From the NCBI GenBank assembly GCA_028564705.1, contig JAPXFQ010001140.1, forward strand, positions 310,001 to 374,000: DNA of 64,000 nt, read 5' to 3'. This stretch comes from Apricaphanius iberus. Its lineage: Eukaryota; Chordata; Actinopteri; Cyprinodontiformes; Aphaniidae. This document shows, piece after piece, positions 24,957 through 35,859 of this stretch; positions within the stretch are counted from its first letter, which is position 1, and every line of letters starts with the position of its first letter. A model generated the notes under the pieces. It made no database searches. It was not told the DNA's origin and worked only from the letters and a program-made list of their open reading frames with translations. The position numbers were made by a program, and so were the translations under genes.

Positions 24957-26369
24957 CACAGAAGGTATAAACAGGTGTTGAAAATCGCATCTTTATTCAA
25001 TTAATAACAGTTGAAAGCCAAAGGTTTACGTCTTGTTTCTCAGCTCGCAGACATTAAAAATCCACATAAAGCGCAAGGATGGCAGATTTATACGTATTCA
25101 CCCCAGAAGAATATGCTCAACAGAAAATGCATTACCTTTGCAGCCTTTGCTGTTTTTCTAATCTGCTGTTTCAGGTGGACCAATCAAATCTCTCTCTGGG
25201 AGCGCTGGATGATGAGATAGTGAGAACAATCTGCATTCAGCGCAAAGTTGGAGAGATTTTCAGACTCATTACACACAATGGAAAGTGGGAATCAACCAAA
25301 AATATATTCATATTTTTCACCCATCCACAGTAAAAAAATAAATAAAATAAAAAATTCTGCAAGAACCATGACATTTAGATTATGTATTTTTCCATCTTGA
25401 AACGGTACCTGCAAAATTGTAGAACATTTTTGGAGCAGAAAGGAGTCTGTAAAAATCGTGAAAGTAGCATCTGCGCAGAAAAAAAACATGACAGTGTGCG
25501 CGGTAGTAGAGAGGAGTATTTACTATTGAAATACACATATTTGTTTATCCAGTCTTCACATTTAATAAATATATTTTCCCTTTCTCTTTCCCAGTGATTT
25601 AGACAGGAGGAAAGCTCTATATTACCTCTAAAACGCTAAAATCCATTAACGTTACTCTGAGACGGAGGATGTTTTTAAAAAATAAACATGACACGCTTGG
25701 ATGCAAAAACTCAAACATTTACCTGGTTGAAGAGGCGGAGTTCTGACAAAACAGCATATTATGTCAGAATAGCATACCGTAACTGGAGTTATCTAACCAA
25801 TTTTAACCAACCCAAAAGTTTTATGCCCCAATTCCAGTGATAACCACAGATAGTCATGATGTGAGATCTACAGGAGGAAGCCGGACTCATTTTCAGCTTA
25901 CGTTATAAGATGAGAAGCAGAACAACACAAAAAAGGGGAAATCATTTTTGCACAACACATTAATGCAAACTGCTCAACTTAACAGCTCTTACTGATTCCT
26001 GTATAGCTGTATTGATTGATATATTGTTTCATTATATTGGCCGCAGGGAAAATAACGTTTTCTGATTATTCTTTAAAAAAAAGAGAAATTGTCGCTTGTT
26101 GCTATTAGCTTCATATCTTTGGTGTTTTTCTTGAAGATGAGCATGCTGGGAAAATTTTGCCTAACTGGAACCTTTTTGTTTCTGGTTCTTCAGCGTCTTC
26201 CTGCTAGATTTATTCAACTTAAATCTTCTGTCAACTTAATTTTTTTTTTTTTTATTGTTTTTAGTGTTTACAATACAGCCATTGTTCTTTTCTTCATTCA
26301 TGTGGGACTCAATAAAGAAACTGAAGTCGAAGAAGACTACTCCACACAGAGAATTCGGAGTCGGGTATT

Positions 26370-26640
26370 TGATTCCAGACCATTATGATACATAGAAGAT
26401 ATGGTTTGAATCTCCTCCTTTTCTCTCTCCTCTTTGGTCCTGCTCTATATCCATGACGCCTACTTTTCAACTCGTAGGGGACTTGGGGTCATAGCTCAGG
26501 TACCATTTGAGCTTTTGAAAAGCTAATCAGCTGATCCCAGTTGTAAAAAAAAAAGTAAATTAAGAGCAAAAATCCTTCCAGTAGAAATAAGAGTGTGACT
26601 CCAACAAGCTGTCATCATGAGCAGCACAATTCTAGAGGAA
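26370..26640. repeat. interspersed repeat, copy 2
   Basis: Homologous in ordered blocks to 14010-14320. It ends in the same CACAATTCTAGA motif. Confidence 0.4.
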
Positions 26641-28061
26641 CCGCTTGTTGGATGGGATGTTACAGTGGTAGATGGCAATCACATGCTTTCTGATATAATG
26701 AAGTCCTCCATGAAAGCTATATTGGCCAGTAAACTAACACAGACCTAACCCTGGGTTTAAATTGTTTAGCAAATGTTAAGTTGCTCATCAGAAGGTATAT
26801 TTTCTCCACCTATCCCTCCAAACACACAAACGGACACAGCAACCGGTTTACTCTATCTGACAGCTGCCATTATAAAGTAGATAAGTGGTTAGAATGAAAA
26901 CTAGCCTCCCTGTGCTTTTGGATATAAATGGATAATTTCATGCTAGGGGTGTCACAATTCTCCAAATCCTCGAATTGATTCGATTTTTGATTTTAGGGTC
27001 AAGATTTGTTTCTCAATTTTTCTTTTTTCTTTTTTTTTTTTTACAGTACAGAGCCCTAAGTAATTTTTAGACTAGTCTACAATCAGTGGTTTTATTCATT
27101 ACATTTTGTACAGTAAATCTTATTTTAAAAGATTAAATTTATGCAATTTTATTATTCTTGTGTAATTTATTACATTAGGGATTAATGGTCAAATTGAAAT
27201 AATGTACTTACAATAAAAGTAAGTGTATTTTTTAAATCAAAATTGTTAAACTAGAAATTTCCTCACTGGTGATTTGAGGCTGGAGCAGATTTAGCTTTGG
27301 TCCCGCTTAATCGAGCCTAGCAATGGTTGAGCTGCAGCTTAGCTATTAGCTACATGTATGGAGCCAAGAAAGTCTCATAATAAATAAACTAACGCAGGGT
27401 TTTTCACGAATGCATATGCTCATTTGGAAATGCACATGGTCTGTTTCACAAATGCACACGTTGAGGTTCACAAATATAATTTTCAGAAACACTTGTAATA
27501 TAAATTCACAAATGCACACAATCTGTTTCACAAACGCACACAATAAGGGTCACAAATGCACAAAATCGGTTTCAAAAATGCACACAAGCTGTTTCACAAA
27601 TATAATTTTGAAAAAAGCTTCAAATATATACTCAGATCATACAAATTCCTGAATGTGCATGAACCCACCACTTCTCATTTGTGAACCTCCCTGCATTCGT
27701 GACAGAATTCTGTGTGATGAGTTCTGAGACTCACCTAACGTGCACGGACAACTAATGTCATCATTGGCTAAGGAAGCTGTCAATCAAATTAATAACTTAG
27801 CCAGCTGTTTGCTTTCAGCCAATGGTATGTATCTTAACATGTTCCATCCTCATTGTGGGCCGAAAGTATGGACCCCGGCAATAATTAGTAATTACTAATC
27901 CATTTCCTCAGTTTATTAAACAGTGGGCATGAATTACTAACCCATTTCCTCGTGTCATTAAACTGTGCGCACGGACTCGCAAACTATTCCCCCGATTTAA
28001 TAAACCGTGTGGTGTTCTGTTGGATTGATAAAATGCCCAGACTGCCTGTGATGTTTGTGTT

Positions 28062-28130
28062 GTGGCTGTAGCACAGTGTTTAGGGTGTAGGGTTATCAAT
28101 CGTGATATTGTGGGTTTGAATCTCAGCAGG
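28062..28130 (+). repeat. tRNA-like sequence (SINE-type head) in the left arm
   Basis: An A-box-like TAGCACAGTGTTTAGGG (28069-28085) and a B-box-like GGTTTGAATCT (28113-28123) lie at tRNA spacing. It is not a canonical tRNA gene: the acceptor stem and anticodon arm do not fold cleanly by eye. An inverted partner in the right arm keeps the A box. Confidence 0.5.
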
Positions 28131-28149
28131 TTGTTTTTTTTGCACTTAA

Positions 28150-28575
28150 CCAAAATTAAAATTTTCCTGGTTAAAAAATTAATTGCAGAGAAATGTCCAC
28201 GTTTTAAACAACAATTTAGGTTCCTGCTGGTACCCCCCCCCCCCCAAAAAAAAGCTTTGTGGTAAAGTGCAAAAATGCTACCATGGTTGGAGTCAAACAC
28301 AGTAGGCCACAGAAGAAGCTAGCATACCTTGGCGGCCAGGGTCCTTTATCCTTTTTAGTAGACAGAACACTACATGGCATCGATAACACCTAAGTACGTC
28401 AGTGTTTTTTTCCCTTTGCCAAAAATAAAATTTTTCTGGGTTTAAAAATTCAACCTCAGGTTTTTAGGTGGTGGGGACAAAACTATGATTTGTAAATAAT
28501 GGCGGAGAAATGCCCCCATTTTAAACAATGATTTTGGCTCCTGCTGGTACCCCAAAAAAAGTGCAAAATTTTCAA
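28150..28575. repeat. diverged direct duplication in the fold-back core
   Basis: About 28150-28275 and 28422-28572 share ordered blocks: AAAATTTTCCTGG / AAATTTTTCTGGG, GAGAAATG.CC, TTTTAAACAA, and CTGCTGGTACCCC followed by an A-run and AAGTGCAAAA. The second copy has an extra stretch of about 45 bp. A C12-A8 run occurs near 28232-28253. Confidence 0.55.
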
Positions 28576-28589
28576 TATGCTTTGATTGG

Positions 28590-28645
28590 AAGCCACAATA
28601 TCACGATTGATAACCCTACACCCTAACCACTGTCCTACAGCCACA
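28590..28645 (-). repeat. tRNA-like sequence in the right arm, B box decayed
   Basis: The minus strand reads TAGGACAGTGGTTAGGG, a good A box, followed by GGGTTATCAATCGTGATATT as in the left arm. The B-box position reads GGCTTCCAATC and is no longer close to consensus. Confidence 0.45.
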
Positions 28646-29857
28646 ACACAAACATCACAGGCAGTCAGGGCTTTTTATCAATCAAACAGGACACCACACA
28701 GTCACACGCTTTATTAAATCGGAGGAATGGATGGCGAGTCCGTGCGCACATTTTAATAAAACGAGGAAACGGTATAGTAATTCATGCTTACTGTTTAATA
28801 AACTGAGTAAATGGATTAGTAATTACTAATTATTGCCGGGGTCCGTACGTTCAGCCCACAATGAGGATGGAACATGTTAGGAGCCATACCATTGGCTGAA
28901 AGCAAACAGCTGGCTAAGTGATTAATTTGATTGACAGCTTCCTTAGCCAATGGTGACATTAGTTGTACACGTTAGGTGAGTCTCAGAGAGGTTCACAAAT
29001 GAGAAATGGTGGGTTCATGCACATTCAGGAATTTGTATGATCTGTGAGTATATATTTGAAGCTTTTTTCAAAATTTTATTTATTTATATTATGAAACAGC
29101 TTGTGTGCATTTGTGGAACAGATTGTTTGCATTTTTTAAACAGATTTTGTGCATTTTTTAAAAGAGATCATTTGCATTTGTGAATTTATATTACAAGTGT
29201 TTCTGAAAATTATATTTGTGAACCTCCATGTGTGCATTTGTGAAACAGACCATGTGCATTTCCGAATGAGCATATGCATTTGTGAAAAACACTGTGCTAG
29301 TTTATTTTGAGACTTTCTCGATTCCATATACTTGCTAGCGTCCGCTAATGTGCTCTGTAGGAGTGTGCTCTGATCACGGGGGATGTGATACAGATAGTCG
29401 AAATGTTACCAGGTGTTGTTGTGAGTTGTATGAGAACTAGTGAGAGTTACTTCTTAGGGAAAATGGAATGTGTGGTTCTTTGTGATGAAATGGTTGTCTG
29501 CTAACGGTTGCTACGGAGTCTTGAGTGGGAGACAGTATGTAAACATGACACGAGATGATCGTGATCCTCTTTTGGATTTCAATGTGCAAGGTCGTACTGT
29601 AATTTCGATCAATTTCGATCCAAAATCGAGATTATAACACCCCTATTTCATGTTTCAAAAACGGCGAGCTTACTGTAATGTACAGTCGAATGAGTCAATG
29701 TCTGATGTTACTTGTCACAAATGCGTCTAAATTGTTTCTGTTTTCAACCCAAGTTAATTAGAAATGGGAGGACACCTGTTGATACTTTTTTAAGAGCTGC
29801 TAATCAGAGCGCTGAACTTTAACCCCCCCAGTAACCAAAGCTCTTTTAGACGCTTAC

Positions 29858-30010
29858 CGGCATCCTTCAGCTTTTCCAGTACATCTGTCTCATAACCATA
29901 AAACCCCAGCGCAGTTTTTTCCTCTCTCCATTAAAGCGGATCACAAATGCTTTTCTCCAGATATCCTTGTCACATTAGGTTTTTAACTTCCACCAGCAGC
30001 AGCTCTCCGT
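29858..30010 (-). other. candidate non-coding 5' exon and promoter of arhgap1
   Basis: The minus strand shows a strong donor, GCCG|GTAAGCG, at 29858. It follows about 150 nt that would carry a leader, and a GC box (GGGGCGGGGC) lies just upstream at about 30041-30050. The first coding exon of arhgap1 begins at an acceptor (20419), so at least one upstream non-coding exon must exist. This is the best candidate I see, but it was chosen by signal rather than by homology. Confidence 0.35.
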
Positions 30011-30189
30011 TTTGATTCCCAGGTGAGCCTCAGCAGGGAGGGGCGGGGCTAAGAGTCTGTGGCGCTACTCTGTGGAGCTGTGTTACAACCAGGGGAGATG
30101 AACATGTATTGATTTGAATGAAAATGGAAAACAAAGAAATTCTGTATAAATCACATAGAAATTATGCTTTTTGACAACCCCACTGTAAT

Positions 30190-30290
30190 GTGGACATTTA
30201 AAGCTCTGTAGGCCTCACTGCTTAAGTTAAAGTCAGAGGTTATGATTCAACAAGAAAGAGACGGAGCAACAATGACCCTCGGGAGATATG
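30190..30290 (+). repeat. short Tc1-like remnant
   Basis: AAAGCTCTGTAGGCCTCACT followed by GTCAGAGGTTATGATTCAAC and AAGAAAGAGACGGAGCAA parallels the Tc1 stretch also seen at 3215-3330. Confidence 0.45.
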
Positions 30291-30879
30291 CTTAGTCAGT
30301 TGCTTTTCCAATGATGTAGGGTTTAGTCGGCGCTGCATCATTACCTAATCTAAACCATTGTGACAAGCCTGTATATCTGATATGGGGATAAGAAAAAAGG
30401 AAGTGAAAAATGACAGAGAGAGATTTTAACAATGAAATGAGTCCGCTCATTGGGCTAAGTATGTTTATTTTTAGCTTCCATGAGCTTCCCTCACACCATA
30501 GTAAGCACCAGCTCTGGTCCAGCAAGGGGTTCATGCAAGGCTATGCACCAGTTTGGAACCAATAAATTATTCATTTTTTGGTGGAAAACCAAACTAGTAC
30601 TGGAACTAACTCAGTGAAAAAGGAGTATAGCTGATGGAACCAATAATTATGATCTATAGCAGAAAATCCTGAAGGAGAATACCTGAACACCAGCGTGTTT
30701 CCTGACGTTTTAAACTCACTATGCTTCTTCAGCAGAAACATGACCTAAAGAATTAGGGATGCATGATATATCGGCATCAACATCAGGATTGGCCCGGTAA
30801 GAAAAACTAGGCTGATGTCAACAACCAATGTTGATTTCCATCTCTTTGGTGTTTGGGTTTCTAGACGGGACGGGAATGG

Positions 30880-32560
30880 ACCATAGAATGTATTTATATT
30901 AGACAAACCCTCGTTGACGTCACCCATAGGTTTCTGAAGAGCAAAAATGAAGCCAACTGGGCCACCACCGCCATCTTGTCCGCGTTACTCGCCTCGTCAC
31001 TCTAAGAAACTCCAAAAATGGGCAAAGAGGTGGAGGTGAGAGTAGCACTGTGAGGCTGGGGGCGGAGGGTTGACGATCCGAGCCGACATAGCTGCAACCT
31101 AGCTAGAAGCTAGTCGGGAGCTAACTGAAGTTAACGTAGGCTGCAGCCGGTTTCAGCCAGTAGACCGCGGTTAAGAGACTTTTATCCCGTTTTTCAACAA
31201 CGATCACTTTAGACCCAGAAACATCTCGGATAAAGAAAACATATCGATATAAGACCCAAATGGGTCGGGTCAATACTGCTTAATATGGTGTTATTTCATT
31301 TACCATCGGTGGAGGGTGAGGACATAGATGGTATGAACTGAACTTGGATGGCCTGAACTTATATAGCGCTTTTCTAGTCATACTGACCACTCAAAGCACT
31401 TTACATTGAAGGAATTGAACCGAATTGAAACGATGTAGAATTTTTGGGGTTAAGTGCCTTGCCCAAGGACACATCGACATGTGACTGGAGGAAGCTGGAG
31501 TCGATCCTACGACCCTCTGATTGCAAGACAACTACTCTACCACTGAGCCACAGACAGTTTATCTTAACAACACATCCAGCAAAAAGCAGTCATAAATTAA
31601 TCATGAAAACTCAGATCCTCTAAAAAAAATAAAAGGCTTTTGACTCACCTCACATCAGACATCCATTAGTTCATGCCTCCAGCTGTGTTCCTCACACCAG
31701 TACTGATCTAACCAGCGATCATCCAGTCTGTCTAGAGTCCAACTGTCGTCTTCCAGCCTGATCTAGCCGTCTACCGCTCTGGATGCTGCGGTTTATCGGT
31801 CCTGCCGACTTTGCTGCTCTGCTGTTACCCGACTGATCGCCTGCTCCAACTCGCGAGTAGAAAGAAATAAAAGCTCCAACCAGAACAGCATTCCTCTCGG
31901 CCACCTGACAAGAACCCCCCCAGAGCTGGTGAAGCATCAGCGGGTATGAAGCCTCCCCCTAAAGCAGAAACTTCTTGGGCGGTCTTTTACTGTAATCAAC
32001 ACCACAGCAAGCCGTCTTTGTCCAATAATTGCAAATTAACATCCAAGACCAAATAAAAACTGCAGAGGTAACTGATAGTAGAGTTCAGAAACACAAAATG
32101 ACTGAAGTCTTTATGTTATTCCCAGGCTGTGTAGAGCTCTGCAAGCAGAGGGGGACAGCAGACTACGGAGCAAGCTATCAGCTACAGTTAGCCACCATTA
32201 GCCACCAGCGTTAGCCTAGACGGACCTGTCGATCAAACGGACACGCCCCTAATTATTCATAATTTCAAGATTAAATTACAAATAAACGGAGAAGTTAGAA
32301 AAAAATTCACCCCCCTTAGAGTTGTCATGATGGTAAACCTGAACTATCTAACCTAAAATGTTTTTTTGAACCAGGCTGTAAACATGTTTATTTTTGATGT
32401 AAAGTTGGCCTTTTTAACATGGGAGTCAATGGGAAGTTGCTCCTTTTTGGAGCCAGCCCACAATACTTCCGGGTTGGCTTCAGATTTTGCGGGCCGAGTT
32501 TGCCCCTTGGAATGGACATTTTTTTGTTTGGCCATGAGACGGTAGAGCACCAGGGGATTG
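30880..32560. repeat. teleost interspersed repeat (about 1.7 kb) with an internal insertion
   Basis: The left portion (GTTGACGTCACCCATAGGTT; CCGCCATCTTG) and the right portion (CAGGCTGTAAACATGTTTAT; GGGAGTCAATGGGAAG) resemble the two ends of a repeat I recognise from teleost genomes. At 31345-31555 there is a second repeat with AGCGCTTTTCTAGTCATACT and CCAAGGACACATCGACATG. I cannot assign superfamilies. Confidence 0.45.
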
Positions 32561-32734
32561 TGAGGGGTTTAACTTAAGCAGAAAGTAGAATTTTTATAAC
32601 AATCGATTCATTTTCAATATAGCCCTAGTAGGGAACAGTTCTGTCTTTCAAAGGCCTGTAATTTCTTCTGTAAGAGGCTCCTCTGTCCTCCACTGATTAC
32701 CAATAGTAATAGCTCCTGTTTGAACTGGTTACCA

Positions 32735-33125
32735 GTATAAAAAAAAAAAAAAAAACACCTGTCCACAACCTCACATCAAAATCCACTATGGCCAAGACCA
32801 AAGAGCAGTCAAAGTACACCAGAAACCAGATTGTAGACCTGCACCAGGCTGGGAAGACTGAATGTGAAACAGGTAAGCAAGTTGGTGTGAAGAAATCAAC
32901 TGTGGGAGCAATTATTAGAAAATGGAAGACATCCAACACCGCTGATAATCTCCCTCCATCTGGGGCTCCACCAAGATCTCACCCTGTGGGATCAAAATGA
33001 TCCCAAGAAGGGTGAGCAAAAATCCCAGAACCACATTGGGGGACCTGGTGAATGACCTGCAGAGAGATGGGAACAAAGTAATAAAGGCTACCATCAGTAA
33101 CACACTACAGCACCAGGGTAGTGTG
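32735..33125 (+). pseudogene. Tc1-like transposase N-terminal remnant
   Basis: An ATG at 32788 opens MAKTKEQSKYTRNQIVDLHQ with the HTH residues GVKKSTVGAIIRKWKTS. A stop (TGA) follows SHPVGSK, then frame-broken transposase sequence runs to about 33120. The catalytic domain is absent. It is closely related to the copy at 52250. Confidence 0.75.
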
Positions 33126-33129
33126 TTAC

Positions 33130-34740
33130 TGTGTTACACCTGCTCACAAATGCTCACTTCTGACTGAAGCTTCCAACACTTTTCCCCACAGCTTCAGTAT
33201 AGATATAGTAGTAGATAAACTGTTCTGTTTGGGATTGCTGTCCTGCTGTTGACCCAGTTACCTTGGTGTACTAATAGACCCCACGCCCACATTTTAGGCC
33301 TCTACCTTCATGCTTTACTTATTATTTCATCTAGCGTATAGTCATATATTCCCGTTTTGTTTTTCACATGTCTACCCAAAAGAGAAGAGAAAACCACCAG
33401 CCTCCAATGCAGAGCATAATCCATTTTGGCAGCAGCGTGTGTGAGTATGTATGAATACGCTCCGAGAAGAACATCTTTACAAAAAAAAAAAAAAAAACAC
33501 AAAAAAACTAGGAGTGGCTAAAGAAACTAAGAAATATTTGCTTTTTTTTTTTTTGCACCGACATAATCAACAGTTTGATATAAATTATACTTAAAAAAAA
33601 GTTATCAGCTTTTTTAAAGACTTCCCAATTACTGTAACTGGGGATGTTTGTTTCTGTTTGCTGGGCTCTGACTGTATGCAGTGCCTTAGAGTTTAGCTGA
33701 ACTAACCGATGTGTGGCTGGGAGGTATTTTGCCTGGGGAGGCAGAAGAACAGGATGTCATGTGAGCTGTGCTACAAGGACGACTCGCTCTATGAACTCAG
33801 CAAATTATCTTTTGCTCTAATGTTTATGAGGAATTAAGAAAGGTCATGTTTCCGTTTTTACACCAGCAATTAACAGCGACTTCCTCATAGCTGCCATTAC
33901 TCCTATGATCTGTAGTAAACTAGTTGGAGAATAATCATAATAATAAATCAAGTAACAGCCATAGAGGTAGGTGTACACAACGGTGAACAAATATCACAGT
34001 TTTGTATGTTTTTGGTACCTATGATCAACAATAAAATAATAAAATAAATGTCCTTCCTTTCACTTCCTAAAATTAATCGTATTTAATCACAATCAACAAC
34101 TTTTTTTCCCCCATATAACCCCAAATCAGAAAATGTTGTTATATGGTATGTAAACCAAGATCATACTGAAAACTTTTCCTATTCCACAGGAATTTTATTG
34201 TTCGTTTGATTTGTTTTGTCAAAAATAATCCCGTATTCCAGTTTTGGTTCTTGCAACACATTCCAAAGAAAGTTGGAGGAGTAAAGCATTTACTACTTCG
34301 TAATGCTGCCGTTCCGTTTCACAACAGTTAAGAGACGTTTAGGGATAAGTGTTTCACGTGTTATTTGGTCATGCTAACAAGTCTTAAGGTGGGCAACAGT
34401 ACAGGGTCTTCGTTGTCGCATTTTACGCTCCAAAATGCGACACACATTCTCTATGTGAGACAGGTGGGGACTACAGGCAGGCTAGTCAAGTGAATAATTG
34501 TTGTTCCCAAACAACAGAATTTAGTGATAGCCGAGAATCATTTTCGTTTCACCTTTGTGTCCGTTTTTTAAATTTGCACCCCGCTCTGAGTTCTGCACGT
34601 GTTCAGATAGAAAATAGTGCTTACCCAACCGAGAAAAAAAAAAAAAAAGAAAAAAAATCGGAATACATACGCTGTTACATCCCTAATTCCAACAACAAAA
34701 TGACAGGAGTACAGTATAAAGTGCTATTTTAAGTAATCTG
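33130..34740. other. repeat debris, no gene recognised
   Basis: Homopolymer runs lie at 33480-33497 and 33541-33554. About 34120-34480 contains sequence I recognise as a common fish repeat (GACAGGTGGGGACTACAGGC) without a firm family. About 34490-34690 ends in a hAT-like GTTACATCCCTAA. Confidence 0.35.
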
Positions 34741-34754
34741 TTGAAAAAATACTG

Positions 34755-35125
34755 AATTTATTCATAGAATAGAAGAATAGAATAGAATAATCCTTTATAG
34801 TCCAACCAGGGGAAATTCGGTCGTAAACAGCAGCCTAAGAAAAAACAAATATACAACATATGTAACAGAAAAAAATGCATATACAAAAAAATACAATAAT
34901 ACACAGAATATGTACATCAGGTGGAAATAATGTGCAAATTATATTGGTGTGGTTGTTTAGTGCAAACTGTAAGATACAGTGCAGGTGTAAAATATTTATA
35001 TTTGTTGGGAGCAGTTTTGGTTGTACAGTCTGACAGCTGCAGGGAGGAAGGACCCGCGGAATCGCTCCTTTGTGCATCTAGGATGCAGCAGTCTGTCACT
35101 GAAGGAGCTCTGCAGTTCATATCAC
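34755..35125 (-). mobile_element. LINE 3' fragment (reverse transcriptase C-terminus and 3' UTR)
   Basis: On the minus strand the segment encodes TDRLLHPRCTKERFRGSFLP and AAVRLYNQNCSQQI, a typical fish LINE C-terminus. It is followed by a 3' UTR ending in (ATTCT)n repeats at 34765-34790. The clade is not resolved. The LINE-tail-like part of the 12011 element has a similar ending. Confidence 0.6.
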
Positions 35126-35129
35126 AATA

Positions 35130-35640
35130 ATAGGGAGTAATACTAATTTTTTAGGCCGTACCAGGTATTTATGGCTTTTAAAGAACGCGAAGCATCAACA
35201 TTCCAAGGTCGAAACATCTCAGCTCTGCTCCAAAGACAAACGTCAGGAGAGGATGTAGACGGCAGAGGTGATGAGGAAGCAGGAAGGACACTACAAGATC
35301 AATGGCGTGTCACAGGAAGCTGGACCTCCTGGTTGGGAGCCGTCAACCACAATATCAGTTGGACGGATCTTTAGGAGGTCCTGCAGGGCTCAGCTTCCTC
35401 ATCCGCTCAACATACGGCATGCTTCCAGGTCGGCAGAACCTTCGTCACTGGTTTGAAAGGGAGGAGCGCAGCACGCTCTGCAACATAAACCTCCTGAACA
35501 ACCTCGCAGGTTTTAGCATTGTGCAGCACGTATTCCGTTTCAGCATCCCCAAAATGTCTCAATCTGTACCTAAGACATAAATCACTCAGTATCAGCCAGG
35601 AGAAGCCTGCTCTGTGCTCATCTAGAACAGCCATTACTCA
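35130..35640. other. unrecognised sequence with a 75-codon minus-strand frame
   Basis: A frame at 35634-35407 (complement) reads MAVLDEHRAGFSWLILSDLC and on to AETEYVLHNAKTCEVVQEVY. I do not recognise it. Lying next to a LINE end, it could be an older mobile-element fragment. No splice context or related copy is seen in the window. Confidence 0.3.
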
Positions 35641-35859
35641 AAACTATGCAATTGCTGATGCCTTTTCATTCAGGTATCGTGCAAACAAACTCCTATAGTT
35701 TTAGGGCATCAAAATGGCTAAACTTTTTTAGCAGAGGTCCTCAAACTCTGCTAGTGTGCTCCCTAAACTTTGGATTTTTACAGTGGCCGAAAAATGTCAC
35801 CAATTCAAAAGATGCTCAAAGTTGGACGACTTTCAGATTTTTCTTGTTGATTTGCGGCC

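Larger units (their letters stand above)
27359..29326. mobile_element. 2-kb fold-back element with arms of about 750 bp
   Basis: The left arm (27359-28145) reappears inverted as the right arm (about 28572-29326). Terminal motif TGGA..C.AGAAAGTCTCA is at the left, and its complement ends in TCCA at the right. The outer arm parts are arrays of a CACAAATGCACA / GTTTCACAAA motif. Inner parts contain AATTAGTAATTACTAATCCA and a tRNA-like stretch. The 430-bp centre holds a diverged direct duplication. No open frame resembling a transposase is present. Confidence 0.8.
26944..29645. mobile_element. non-autonomous hAT element hosting a fold-back insertion
   Basis: The ends TAGGGGTGTCACAATTC and ...TTATAACACCCCTA form an inverted pair. 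The 8-bp flanks are TTTCATGC (26936-26943) and TTTCATGT (29646-29653). Removing the inserted 27359-29326 segment leaves about 734 bp, matching the 715-bp sibling at 21376-22090. Confidence 0.8.

Noticed and set aside
28062..28130. Functional tRNA gene
   Set aside because: The A and B boxes are imperfect and the cloverleaf does not close by eye. Its place in a mobile-element arm fits a SINE-like relic better.
27908..28300. 130-codon minus-strand frame in the fold-back arm
   Set aside because: It crosses the poly-C/poly-A run and the tRNA-like stretch and has no domain.
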